Shown here: positions 20,960-32,825 of the stretch, piece by piece
Position numbering within the stretch: position 1 is the first letter of the stretch
Layout: each line of letters begins with the position of its first letter
Origin: Stomoxys calcitrans
Lineage: Eukaryota; Arthropoda; Insecta; Diptera; Muscidae
Reading direction: 5' to 3'
NCBI RefSeq assembly: GCF_963082655.1
Contig: NC_081553.1
Span: 208,944,435-209,008,434 of the forward strand
Length of the DNA stretch: 64,000 nt
Translations under genes and position numbers: made by a program
The notes under the pieces: model-generated
What the model saw: the letters and a program-made list of their open reading frames with translations, nothing else
Databases searched by the model: none
What the model was told of the DNA's origin: nothing

Positions 20960-22935
20960 TCCTGTGCCCATCCCAATTTGAGGGTACAATGTGTATTCTA
21001 CTACCAAAGTCCTTATTATTTCTGTCCTATTCTATCCTGATCGGCTTTCATATAATGTTTCATATTATTCATATACCATTTTTAATTCCTTTTTTTTGGG
21101 TATTATAGGGGGAGGGGAATTTCCCTCTGACATGTCCTTTCAGTTGAGTACAAAATATTCTCGGTCATCTATTGGGTGGAGAGGGTCGTGGGGGTGGTTG
21201 CCCCCCGACACTTAGGGTTACATTTTAATGCCAAGTTCGAACTCTATTCTCAAATACCTTTCATTTGATACCCATATTGCCCATAGCGGTGCAAGTGTCC
21301 TCTTTGGGATTTTTTGGAGGACCCCCATCCCTACACTAAATGAGACATTTGTATTTAGTATAAATTCGTACTCTACCGTTAATTACCTTTCATTTGATAC
21401 CCATATAGTCGCAATCAGTGCACATGTCCGTTCGGGAGGGTTTTGGGATGGGGCGTCCCCCCCAATTTACATTTTAATGCCAAGTTCGAACTCAATTCTC
21501 AAATACCTTTCATTTGATACCCATATTGCCCATAGCGGTGAAAGTGTCCTCTTGGGGTTTTTTGGGGGTGGAGGACCCCCCCTCCCCACACTAAATGAGA
21601 CATTTGTATTCAGTATAAATTCGTACTCTACTGTTAATTACCTTTCATTTGATACCCATTTGGCCCATAGCAGTGCAAGTGTCCTCTTGGAGCTTTTTTG
21701 GGGGTGGAGGACCCCCCCCCCTCCCCACACTTAATGAGACATTTGTATTCATTATAAATTCGTACTCTACTATTAATTACCTTTCATTTGATACCCATAT
21801 TGTCGCAATCAGTGCACATGTCCGTTCGGGTGGGTTTTGGGATGGGGCGTCCCCCCTCCCCCATTTTACATTTTAATACCAAGTTCGAACTGAATTCTCA
21901 AATACCTTTCATTTGATACCCATTTGGCCCATTGCGGTGAAAGTGTCCTCTTGGGGTTTTTTTGGTGTGGAGGACCCCCCCCCTTCCCCGATACTACATA
22001 AGACATTTTTATTCAGTATAAATTCGTACTCTACTGTTAATTACCTTTCATTTGATACCCATATTGTCGCAATCAGTGCACATGTCCGTTCGGGAGGGTT
22101 TTGGGATGGGGCGTCCCCCCTCAGTTTACATTTTAATGCCAAGTTCGAAATCAATTCTCAAAGACCTTTCATTTGATACCCATTTGGCCCATAGCGGTGA
22201 AAATGTTCTCTTGGGGCTTTTTTGGGGGTGGAGGACCCCCCCCTCCCCACACTTAATGAGACATTTGTATTCAGTATAAATTCGTACTCTACCGTTAATT
22301 ACCTTTCATTTGATACCCATATAGTCGCAATCAGTGCACATGTCCGTTCGGGAGGGTTTTGGGATGGGGCGTCCCCCCCAGTTTACATTTTAATGCCAAG
22401 TTCGAACTCAATTCTCAAATACCTTTCATTTGATACCCATTTGGCCCATAGCGGTGAAAGTGTCCTCTTGGGGCTTTTTTGGGGATGGAGGACCCCCCCC
22501 TCCCCACACTTAATGAGACATTTGTATTCATTATAAATTCGTACTCCACTGTTAATTACCTTTCATTTGATACCCATATTGTCGCAATCAGTGCACATGT
22601 CCGTTCGGGTGGGTTTTGGGATGGGGCGTCCCCCCCCCATTTTACATTTTAATGCCAAGTTCGAACTGAATTCTCAAATACCTTTCATTTGATACCCATT
22701 TGGCCCATAGCGGTGAAAGTGTCCTCTTGGGGCTTTTTCGTATGTAGAGGACCGTTTGGGTGGGTTTTGGGATGGGGCGTCCCTCCAAATTATTTCACCA
22801 TTGAATTTTTTAACCAATTTCGTGTTTCTGGGGTACCATAAGGTGACAAACAAAATGTCGCTTAAATCGGTGCCCGTATCTCCGAGATCTGGCGTTTTTG
22901 AAAATTGTGGTCAGGGGGAGGGTCCGCCCCCCTTC
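20960..22935 (+). repeat. C-monomer array with dimeric higher-order repeat
   Basis: Two alternating ~130-bp subtypes occur. One carries GTCGCAATCAGTGCACATG and GGATGGGGCGTCCCCCC; the other carries GGCCCATAGCGGTGAAAGTG and GGTGGAGGACCCCCCCC. The landmark GCAATCAGTG lies at 21411, 21805, 22069, 22326 and 22584. Steps of 264, 257 and 258 bp give the dimer, and 394 equals a dimer plus a monomer. All units share ACCTTTCATTTGATACCCAT. The right end (22838-22935) repeats the CTCCGAGATCTGGCG plus GGGGGAGGGTCCGCCCCCC block seen at 17220-17280, marking a shared terminus. Confidence 0.9.
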
Positions 22936-23978
22936 GGTATCAAAAAAAATTTTCCCTATTTTCAACGGGGGCTCAATCTCCACCATTTGAGAAAATTCTA
23001 GACCACAAACCAAACCAAATTTTCACCAAATTCCCCCCATAAAGTTTTTCTCTCCCACAAAAATCTATTACCAAACTCACATTTAAAAATATTGATTTGC
23101 AAAATGGTTTTGCTGTTGACACTTCCCCTAAAACACACTCTCTCCACAAAAAAAAAGAAAGAAAGAGCAACAGCATAGCATGATATATGGCAATTTATAT
23201 TTACATTCGCCAGACAACGATTTTTGGTTTTTGTTGTGTTTTTTTCCTTGACTTTAGTCTAAATTTTATAACATAAAACCAATAACCCACAAAACACTAA
23301 ACGCCACATTGAGAAACAACATGCCAACATGCCATCAGACCAACTAAAAAAAAACCAATTCAACATTTTTATTGGCCTCCTGTTTTTTAGGAATGAAAAA
23401 AATGATATTCCACATAGAAGTAGAAACATAAAATAAGAAAGATAAAAAAAAAATCCCTGAATTGCCAGACATTTTAGCGGTCGTCTAAGTTCAAATGTAA
23501 ACGGCGGCGGTGGAGGTGCTGAAAAAACGATTATTGAAAAAAACCACCAGAAAGTGAAAGGTAAGGTGATAAAATGGAAAAAATTTCGCCAATTTTTTCA
23601 ATGTTTATACAATTATGAGATTTTTTTTCGCCATAGATCAATGTGGAAACAGGAAAAAAAAAAAAATACAAAATAAGGAAAATAGAGAGGAAACAGAGAC
23701 AGACACTAGCATTGATGATGGCTTATGAAAAAAGATTTAAGGAAAACATAGACAAAATCATAAAGGCCGTAAAGGATATGCAAACAATATATAGGCCAGC
23801 AAAAAAAAAAAAAAAAAAAACAATAAAAATAGATTTTGGACACAAATGGTGAAACTTTAAGTAAACAATAAAGTTAGGAGGCATGCAAGGCCACGAGGCT
23901 AGTTGCTATCCGAAATGTGTAAGAAATTTATGGGGTTATTTTTCATGGGTTAAGTATTTTGGGGTGGCAACACAGATT
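22936..23978. other. AT-rich spacer
   Basis: Mostly A/T-rich sequence with A-runs (23650-23665, 23802-23820). A 69-codon frame at 23643-23852 is lysine-rich and ends in a poly-A-encoded run, consistent with chance. I see no gene or known repeat. Confidence 0.5.
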
Positions 23979-24233
23979 CATAAATTATGTCCAATAGTCA
24001 TCTGTGAAAATGAAAAGTGTTCAGTATACTCTGCCACTTCACCAGTAACTAGATAATGTTGATCATAAATTATGTCCAATAGTCATCTGTGAAAATGAAA
24101 AGTGTTCACTATACTCTGCCACTTCACCAGTAACTAGATAATGTTGATCATAAATTATGTCCAATAGTCATCTGAGAAAATGAAAAGTGTTCAGTATACT
24201 CTGCCACTCCACCAGCAACTAGATAATGTTGAT
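23979..24233 (+). repeat. 85-bp direct triplication
   Basis: Three tandem copies start with CATAAATTATGTCCAATAG at 23979, 24064 and 24149, an exact 85-bp step. They contain GTCATCTGTGAAAATGAAAAG and AACTAGATAATGTTGATCA. Copies differ at only a few positions, so the duplication is recent. Function unknown. Confidence 0.95.
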
Positions 24234-24500
24234 CAAACTGCGCTCGCTGTGACAACAGATAGAATTCCACTGTTGAATCTTCAAATTGTGGTCAACGAGG
24301 AAGCTCATTTCTAGTTTAACGAGTGCATTCAATTCCTCAGAATATCTATTCCAAACATTCTTCTATGAGCAAATTTAAGAAACACTGGACAATTGGCGGA
24401 CAGAGTTGTGTATAACATACATCTTAATATGCCAAAAAATTTAGACTGGCAAACTGGCATCATTGTCAAACTTAAAATGACAGCTACAGACAGACAGAAA

Positions 24501-25105
24501 AGGGTGATTTTTTTGAGGTTAGGATTTTCATGCATTAGTATTTGACAGATCACGTGGGATTTCAGACATGGTGTCAAAGAGAAAGATGCTCAGTATGCTT
24601 TGACATTTCATCATGAATAGACTTACTAACGAGCAACGCTTGCAAATCATTGAATTTTATTACCAAAATCAGTGTTCGGTTCGAAATGTGTTCATTCACC
24701 GTAACGTTGCGTCCAACAGCATCTTTCAAAAAATACGGTCCAATGATTCCACCAGCGTACAAACCACACCAAACAGTGCATTTTTCGGGATGCATGGGCA
24801 GTTCTTGAACGGCTTCTGGTTGCTCTTCACTCCAAATGCGGCAATTTTGCTTATTTACGTAGCCATTCAACCAGAAATGAGCCTCATCGCTGAACAAAAT
24901 TTGTCAAAATTTGAACACATTTCGAACCGAACACTGATTTTGGTAATAAAATTCAATGATTTGCAAGCGTTGCTCGTTAGTAAGTCTATTCACGATGAAA
25001 TGTCAAAGCATACTGAGCATCTTTCTCTTTGACACCATGTCTGAAATCCCACGTGATCTGTCAAATACTAATGCATGAAAATCCTAACCTCAAAAAAATC
25101 ACCCT
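24501..25105. mobile_element. Foldback Tc1/mariner-group element, internally deleted
   Basis: A 605-bp element with two 194-bp arms (24501-24694 and 24912-25105) that are reverse complements with, by my reading, one mismatch (ATG versus GTG near 24613). The ends are AGGGTGATTTTTTTGAGG. Each arm includes the transposase N-terminal coding start (MNRLTNEQRLQIIEFYYQNQ). The 217-bp centre encodes a piece of the catalytic domain on the minus strand. It is a deletion derivative that has duplicated its 5' end in inverted orientation. It is non-autonomous but could be mobilised in trans. A clear TA target duplication is seen only at the right end. Confidence 0.88.
24695..24911 (-). pseudogene. Transposase catalytic-domain fragment (Tc1/mariner group)
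   Basis: On the minus strand the frame reads FSDEAHFWLNGYVNKQNCR, then KCTVWCGLYAGGIIGPYF and VTVN. SDEAHFxLxGYVNxQNCR followed by VTVWCG...GIIGPYFF is the second-aspartate region of IS630-Tc1-mariner transposases common in insects. It is joined upstream to the N-terminal helix-turn-helix start by a deletion with a stop between, and downstream it runs into the inverted arm. The third catalytic residue is missing, so it is inactive. Confidence 0.85.
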
Positions 25106-25149
25106 ATATTTGTTTAATTGACATCTCCCTATGTTAATTACAAACCACC

Positions 25150-25555
25150 AAAAGGATTTGATTTGGAGCTCCTGTAAAGAAAATTATTCGTGATTAAGGT
25201 CTGGCTAGAACGCCAAAAGCGCCTCTTGCTGTCGAACTCAAACACCTCAAAGTGAACAAAATGTTTGTGTATCACACCATAAATCGTCATAATAACACTG
25301 GCAGCTTTGCCAAATGCAGGTGCTACAGCACCTAAAATTCTTCGACGAGTAAAGGCTACAAAATCAACGAAATTTACGCCATAATGGCAAGTCAATGGTT
25401 CAAGTTATGGAGGACAGCGTCGGATCTTAAAGCAAGCAGCTCGCCACAACGAGGGATACATGTGCAAACCCCCAAACCCATGCAGTTGAGGCACTGGCCC
25501 AGTAACCCGCCTCCGGAAAACCTTGAGAATTATTATGAGGAACAAAAGAATAGTA
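25150..25555 (+). pseudogene. Possible second Tc1/mariner-type transposase fragment
   Basis: With frameshifts the plus strand gives LKVNKMFVYHTINRHNNTGS followed by a K/R/S-rich stretch. This resembles the second helix-turn-helix of Tc1-group transposases (pattern LKVSxxTVYRTIxRFxETGS). Further right, LRHWPSNPPPENLENYYEEQ weakly recalls the WPxxSPDLNPIENxW end of such proteins, which would imply a large internal deletion. There are no visible inverted repeats. The first match is moderate and the second weak. Confidence 0.4.
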
Positions 25556-25556
25556 A

Positions 25557-27405
25557 CAAGAAAAAAAGGCGTTAAGTTCGACCTGACCGAACTTTGGATA
25601 CGCACCACCTCGGGTATAAAAGTAAACCACCTTTCGTCAAAATCCGGTGAAAAATTCCTTATGCCCCATAGCAGCTATATCGAAATGTGTTCCTATTTAG
25701 ACCAAATACTAATAAGTACAAGCCATTGTTCAATAGTGTATGAGAAAATTTTGGTCTTTTTATTAGCATTATCTATTGAGTTGCCCAAAAAGTAATTGCG
25801 GATTTTTTAAAAGAAAGTAAATGCATTTTTAATTAAAAACTTAGAATGAACTTTAATAAAATATACTTTTTTTACACTTTCTTTCTAAAGCAAGCTAAAA
25901 GTAACAGCTAATAACTGACAGAAGAAAGAATGCAATTACAGAGTCACAAGCTGTGAAAAAATTTTTCAACGCCGACTATATGAAAAATCCGCAATTACTT
26001 TTTGGGCAACCCAATAAAAATAAGCCGATCTGAAGCATATACGACACAGATGTCGAGAAGCCTAACATAAGCCACTATGTCAAATTTCAGTGAAATCGGA
26101 CCAATTTTAACCAAGTTGCACAAAAATTTCGAATTGCCTTACATAACTCAGTGTCCCAAATTCTGGCGAAATCGGAGAATAAATGCGCCTTTTCTGGCCC
26201 AAAAGCTTAAATCAAGAGAACGGTCTATATGGCAGCTATATCCAAATCTGGACCGATCTGAGCGAAATTAGAGAAGAATGTCGAAGGGCTTAACGAAACT
26301 CACTGTACCAAATTTCGGAGACAGCGGACAATAAATTCGCATTTTACAGCAGCTATATGCAAATCTCGACCGATCTGTGACATATTGCAGAAGTATGTCG
26401 AGTGGTTTAACACAACTCACTGTCCCAAATTTCGGCGGCATCGGACAATAAATGCGCCTTTTATGGGCCCAAAACCTTAAAAGGAGAGATCGGTCTATAT
26501 GGCAGCTATATCCAAATCTGGAGCGATCAGAGTGAAATTAGAGAAGAATATCGAAGGGCTTAACGAAACTCACTGCCCCAAATTTCGGTGACATCGGACA
26601 ATAAATGTGCTTTTTATGGCCCCAAAACCTTAAATCGAGAGATTGGTCTAAGTAGCAGCTATATCCGAATCTGAACCGATCTAAGTCAAATTGAAGCAAA
26701 ATGTCGAAGGGCCTAACACAATTCACTGTCCCAATTTTCGGCGACATCGGACAATACATGCGCCTTTTATGGCTCCAAAACCTTAAATCAAGAGATCGGT
26801 CTATATGGCAGCTATATTCAAGTCTGAACCGATCTAGGCCAGATTGAAGAAGTATGTCGAGAGGCTTAACACAACTCACTGTCCCAAATTTCAGCAAAAT
26901 CGGATAATAAATGTGGCGTTTATGGGCCTAAGACCCTAAATCGGCGGATGGGCCTATATGGCAGCTATATCCAAATCTGGACCGATCTGGGCCAAATTTA
27001 AGAAGGATGTCGAGTGGCTTTACACAACTAACTGTCCCAAATTTTGGCAAAATCGGATATTGAATGTGGCTTTTATGGGCCTAAGACCCTAAATCGGCGG
27101 ATCGGTCTATATGGCAGCTATATCCAAATCTAGACCGATCTGGGCCAAATTAAAAAAGGATGTCGAGTGGCTTAACACAACTCACTGTCCCAAATTTTGG
27201 CAAAATCGGATATTTAATGTGGCTTTCATGGGCCTAAGACCCTAAATCGGCTGATCGGTCGGGGCTAGGTCAAGATATAGTCCGATATAGCATATCTTCA
27301 AACTTAACCTGCTTATGGACCAAAAAAAATTATCTGTGCAAAGTTTCAGCTCAATATCTCTATTTTTAAAGACTGTAGCGTGATTTCAACAGACAGACGG
27401 ACGGA
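25557..27405 (-). mobile_element. DINE-like element with A monomers, split by a MITE
   Basis: The left end has AAGAAAAAAAGGCGTTAAG, then the hairpin arms GTTCGACCTGACCGAAC and CACCACCTCGGGTATAAAAG. MITE copy 3 interrupts it at 25776-26014. The core holds about eight minus-oriented 153-bp A monomers (CGGTCTATATGGCAGCTATATCC). The right part (27250-27405) has AGATATAGTCCGATATAGC, CAGCTCAATATCTC and ACAGACAGACGGACGGACATG, as in the complete copy at 49.1 kb. The final block is replaced at 27405 by plus-oriented B monomers, so the terminus is missing. Confidence 0.82.
25776..26014. mobile_element. MITE copy 3
   Basis: About 239 bp, TTGAGTTGCCC to GGGCAACCCAA, flanked by TA (25774 and 26015). It is inserted in the left conserved block of the DINE-like element and so is younger than it. 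Confidence 0.92.
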
Positions 27406-29180
27406 CATGCCATATAAACCGATCTTGAATCTTGACTTCCTGAGCACCTACAGGGCGCAATTTTTATCTGATTTGGTTGATATTTTGCATGAGGTGTTTT
27501 GTTATGATTTCCAACAACTGTGCCAAGTACGGGTGAAATCGATGAATAACCTGATAAAGCTGTTATATAAACCGATGTTGGGTCTTGACTACTTGAGCCT
27601 TTAGAGGGAGCAATTATTATCCGATTGGACTGAAATTTTGCGCGTGGTGTTTTGGTATCACTTCCAATAATTGTGTTAAGTATGATTCAAATCGGTCAAT
27701 AATCAAGTATAGCTGCCATATAAACCGATCTTGGGTCTTGACTTCTTTAGCCTCTAGAGGGCGCAATTCTTATCCGATTTCACTGAAATTTTGCATGAGG
27801 TGTTCTGTTATGACATTCAAGAACTGTGCTGAGTATGGCATAAATCGGTGTAGAACCTGATATAGCTGACATATAAACTGATCTTGGGTCTTGACTTCTT
27901 GAGCCTCTAGAGGACGCAATTCTCATCCGATTTGACTGAAATTTTGCACGTAGTGTTTTGGTACCACTTCCAATAACTGTTTTAAGTACGGTTGAAATCG
28001 GTTCATGTTTTGATATAGCTGCCATATAAACCGATATTGGGTCTTGACTTCTAGAGCCTCTAGAGGGCGCAATTCTTATCCGATTTGGCTGAAATTTTGC
28101 ATGAAATGTTCCGTTATGACTTTCAACAACTGCGAAAAGTATGGTTGAAATCGGTCCATAAACTGATATAGCTGCCATATAAACCGATCTAGGGTCTTGA
28201 CTTCTTGAGCCTCTAGAGTGCGCAATTCTTATCCGATTTCACTGAAATTTTGCATGAAATGTTCCGTTATGACTTTCAACAACTGCGCAAAGTATGGTTG
28301 AAATCGGTCTATAAACTGATATAGCTGCCATATAAACCGATCTTGGGTCTTGACTTCTTGAGCCTCTAGAGGGCGCAATTCTTATCCGATTTGACTGAAA
28401 TTTTGCACCAAATGTTCCGTTATGACTTTCAATAACTGCGCAAAGTATGGTTGAAATCGGTCTATAAACTGATATAGCTGCCATATAAACCGATCTTGGG
28501 TCTTGACTTCTTCAGCCTCTAGAGGACGCAATTCTTATCCGATTTGGCTGAAATTTTGTACAACGGCTTCTCTCATGACCTTCAACGTGCGTGTCTAATA
28601 TGATCTGAATCGATCAATAGCTTGAGACAGCTCCCATATAAACCCATCTCCCGATTATGCTTCTTGAGCCCCTACCAGGCTCAATTCTTATCCAATTTGG
28701 CTGAAATTTTGTACAACGGCTTCTCTCATGACCTTCAACATACGTGTCTCATATGATCTGAATTGATCAATAGCTTGATGCATCTCCAATATAAACCTAT
28801 TTCCCGATTTTGCTTCTTGAGCCCCTACAAGGCGCAATTCTTATCCAAATGAACTGGAATACTGGACTTCTGCAATGTTCAGCATTCATTTATGATCCGA
28901 ATCGGACTATAACTTGATATAGCTCCAATAGCATAACAGTTCTTACTCAATATTCTTTGTTTGCCAAAAAAGAGATACCCCGCATAGAACTCGACAAATG
29001 CGATCCATGGTGGAGGGTATATAAGATTCGACCCGGCCGATCTTATCACGTTCTGACTTGTTTTATTTTTTGAGCCCCTAAAGGGCGAAATCCTTATTCG
29101 ATTTGGCTGAAATTTTACACAATGACTTTTAATGTGGTCTCCAACATGCATTCCTTTATGGTCCGAATCGGACCATAACC
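27405..29180 (+). mobile_element. DINE-like element with B monomers (left end missing)
   Basis: Tandem B monomers have the landmarks TATAAACCGATCTTGGGTC, TTGACTTCTTGAGCCTC, AGAGGGCGCAATTCTTATCC and CTGAAATTTTGCATGA, with a period of about 150 bp. The right end (29005-29060) reads CCATGGTGGAGGGTATATAA, then GACCCGGCCGATC and ACGTTCTGACTTG. A single further partial monomer continues to 29180. The left conserved block is absent, with an abrupt junction to an A-type element at 27405. Confidence 0.8.
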
Positions 29181-31512
29181 TGTTTCTTATTCTGTCTTCT
29201 CTCTTGAAAATGCAACATAAAATGTCAGTGCTTTATTTCAGAGGATAATGAAACATTACAGCAATTTGCCATTAACAGATGAACAGACGCCTTAAACAAA
29301 GACAAAAGCAGACAAAACAAAAATGTTTCTATTTTTGGGAAAAATTTCAAATTCCCTTTTTTTTCCTCCAAAAAACAATAGAAAATCGGTTTGCATTTTT
29401 ATTTGCGGTCGAAAAATACATTTATTTTAAAGTCCTTCTCGCAACTCCATGTTAATGGTGGTGCTGCTGCTACTTTTTAGGTTTTTTGGGAGAAAAACAA
29501 ATTTAAATAAAATTAAAATAGAAACCGGAAATAGGAAGTAAAAGGACAACAGCGGTATAATTAACATGAATGCTTGTACAAGCTCGTTCATGCCCTTCCA
29601 ACAACGGCTATGGCCAAGTCTGTTTTATGTTCTTCTCATTTGGCCAAAGCAGAAAAAAAGAAAAAAACCAACAACTTTTACCGAGACCCACTGGCCCCAG
29701 GGAGAAGGCAGAAAAAAACCAAACTCCATGGCATCAATGCAAAAAAAAAAACCCAACTCTAGAAGCAAAAAAACCAGAAGGGTTAGAGAGATTTGACCAT
29801 GGCTAAGGTTTGAAAACTCACACTTTTGCAAGAGGCAAAAGGCATAAAGGAAACTGCAAAACAAAACAAAAAAAAAAAAAATACGCCACAGCCTTAAAAA
29901 ACTCGGAGGCTGCAGCAGGAGTTGAAAAAAAAACCTAAAGAAACGCTGGCAACAACCAACACCATTACGTATTCACTTGCACACTCTCACCACAAAGCCA
30001 TAGACACCGTACACGTTTTTGCATGCCACACCAATGCAAAGGCAAAAACAAAAGCCTGCCACTACTTCCTTTCCCCGGCCGCCGCCACTTCACTGAGGAC
30101 CATGACTACCTTTCTCTGTGTCATCTAAAGCTCAAGCCTCCAATTTTCGTTACTCCAGCCTCACTGCAGCCCTTCTCACGCACTGGCGACCATAAACGTT
30201 CGCGAGTGAGCTAGCTTAAGCGCCATAGGGGAGGTGGTGAGGGGTAAGCAGAACTAAAAACGACACATAGATGAAAAGAGAAGATAGAGAGTGAGAGCCC
30301 GCCATATTCTAGCCAGGCAACAAACAACAACTCTTACATTGCCTGCTGTAGGTGGCTATGTGCGAATTCTGAAATCCAAACTTCTAAGGTATGGGGGCCT
30401 AGTCTTTCACAAAGCATACACCCACACCCAAAGCCCCATTACAAAACCATGTCTAACCTTCCTCCTCTCTCTCTCTCTCTCGCTCTCAAAATGGGGCAAA
30501 ATTCAAAACAATTTTTTTTTTTCTTACTTTGGTGTTAATTTTTTACTCCTTTTTTCGTGTTTTTTTACTGCGTGGTTTTCGTTGAGTTTGTATCCTTTTT
30601 TTATGGTGTTCCCCCGGCCCTAACCCCTTAGGCAGGCACCAAACCTATTTCCCCCAAAATCAAAAACAACAACAACGAAAAAGTGGTTCTCAAATTCTAT
30701 ACAAAACGCGGAATGTATTTTGTACCCACACACTCTCACTCACACACAGAGACAGAGACACACACTCAAGGCACGCATCACATGGATGGCATTTGGCGGC
30801 ATTCAACTCCACGCTGTTTGCAATGGGCCCAGCAAGGAAGGCTAAGAGGCGAAAGCCTTCTTGCCTCCAATGCAACAATGGTCAACCTAAAGGCATAGAT
30901 GAATGACTGGATGATGGTTGTTCATGTTTTTTTTTGTCTTCTTTGGTCATTTTCGTTTGTGAAAAGGGTTCTATGAACATGACCAGTCAGCCTCTGCATA
31001 TAACAAAAACAATGTCATTTGGAATATGGATGGAAAGAGAATTTTCCCAAATAGCCATAGATTCAGCAAAAAAAAAAACAAAAACGGTTATCGGCTTTCC
31101 AAGCACCCTTCGAATGATGGAATTTGATCTTCTTTCTAGTGTCAGCAGATAAAGGCAAATATTTTTCAAACTATTACTGGTATGAACAAAAAAATTTGTG
31201 TCTGTGTAAAGGATAAGAAACAGTTGTCGGATTCTGCAAAGTTTTGGTTTCAGAATCTAAAGAAGGCAACACAACACGATTCGGGGGATTATAAGCTTCG
31301 CCTAGGCTGGGCAAAGTTTTCAAAGTATTTCAGCCATTTCTCCTGCCCCAGGGCAGGTTCTATGAAACTCCAGATCTGAATCCTGTGTTCTTTCTTTCTC
31401 TCTTCCCTATACAGCTATATTCAATCATAGTTCGCTTTAGACCACATTTGGCAAAGATTTCGAAATGCCCGAAACAACTCTCTATTTACAAATCATCGTG
31501 CCCTCAGTGTTT
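29181..31512. other. Non-repetitive AT-rich stretch with microsatellites
   Basis: About 2.3 kb without dispersed repeats. It has many A-runs, a (CT)n run at about 30465-30487 and CACA/GAGA runs at about 30728-30770. Overlapping short frames (for example three frames across 29566-29806) show no motif. It could be an intron or intergenic spacer of a host gene outside the window; I see no convincing exon. Confidence 0.5.
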
Positions 31513-32825
31513 TTTATACCCTCCACCATAGGATGGGGGGTATACTAATTTCGTCATTCTGTTTGTAACTACTCGAAATATTCATCTGATCGTCGTGACA
31601 TTTTATGTCGATCTAGCCATGTCCGTCCGTCTGTCCGTCGGTCCGTCCGTCCGTCTGACTGTCGAAAGCACGCTAACTTCCGAAGGAGTAAATCTAGCCG
31701 CTTGAAATTTTGCACAAATACTTCTTATTACTGTAGGTCGGTTGGTATTGTAAATGGGCCATATCGGTCCATGTTTTGATATAGCTGCCATATCAACCGA
31801 TCTTGGGTCTTGACTTCTTGAGCCTCTAGAGTGCGCAATTCTTATCCGATCAGAATGAAATTTTGCACGACGTGTTTTGTTATGGTATCCAACAAATGTG
31901 CCAAGTATGGTTCAAATCGGTCCATAACCTGATATAGCTGCCATATAAACCGATCTTGGGTCTTGACTTCTTGAGCTTCTAGAGGGCCCAATTCTTATCC
32001 GATGGGAATGAAATTTTGCACGACCTGTTCTGTTATAATATCCAACAACTGGGTCAAGTATGGTTCAAATCGGTCCATAACCTGATATAGCTGCCATATA
32101 AACCGATCTTGGGTCTTGACTTCTTGAGCCTCTAGAGGGCGCAATTCTTATCCGATGGGAATGAAATTTTGCACGACGTGTTCTGTTATAATATCCAACA
32201 ACTGTGCCAAGTATGGTTCAAATCGGTCCATAACCTGATATAGCTGCCATATAAACCGATCTTGGGTCTTGACTTCTTGAGCTTCTAGAGGGCGCAATTC
32301 CTATCTGATTTAGCTGAAATTTTGCATGACGTTTTTTATTTTTTCTTTCAACAACTGTGTCAAATAAGGTTTAAATCGGTTCATAACCTGATATAGCTGC
32401 CATATAAACCGATCTGGGATCTTGACTTCTTGAGCCTCTAGAGGTCGCAATTATTATCCGATTTGCCTGAAATTTTGTATGATGGATCCTCTCTTGACCA
32501 TCAACATACGTGTTTATTATGGTCTGAATCTGTTTATAGCCCGATACAGCTCCCATATAAAACGTTCTCTCTATTTTACTTCTTGAGCACTCAAAGGGCC
32601 CAATTCTTATTCGAATTGGCTGACATTCTACACAGGTCTCCAACATATAATTTAATTGTGGTCTAAACCGGATCATAACTTTATATCGCTCTAATATCAG
32701 AGCAAATCTTTTCTTATATCACTTTTTGCCTAAGAAGAGATGTAGGGAAAAGAACTCGACAAATCCGCTCCATGGTGGAGGGTATATAAGATTCGGCCCG
32801 GCCGAACTTAGCACGCTTTTACTTG
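31513..32825 (+). mobile_element. DINE-like element with B monomers, both ends present
   Basis: Left end: TATACCCTCCACCATAGG, ATGGGGGGTATACTAATTTC, then the block TTCTGTTTGTAACTACTCG, the CCGTCCGTCTGTCCG tract (31621-31655) and GTCGAAAGCACGCTAACTTC. The core holds about six B monomers. Right end: CCATGGTGGAGGGTATATAA, the hairpin TTCGGCCCGGCCGAA and TTAGCACGCTTTTACTTG. The TATACCCTCCACCAT / ATGGTGGAGGGTATA pair forms subterminal inverted repeats. It has no coding capacity. Helentron/DINE affiliation is inferred from architecture. Confidence 0.85.

Noticed and set aside
24613..25032. 139-codon plus-strand frame starting MNRLTNEQ
   Set aside because: It begins as a real transposase N-terminus in one arm but then reads the complement of the catalytic piece and of the other arm. 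It is not a functional protein.
29566..29806. Three overlapping plus-strand frames of 62-78 codons
   Set aside because: Three frames open at once reflect low-complexity A-rich sequence lacking stops; no motif.
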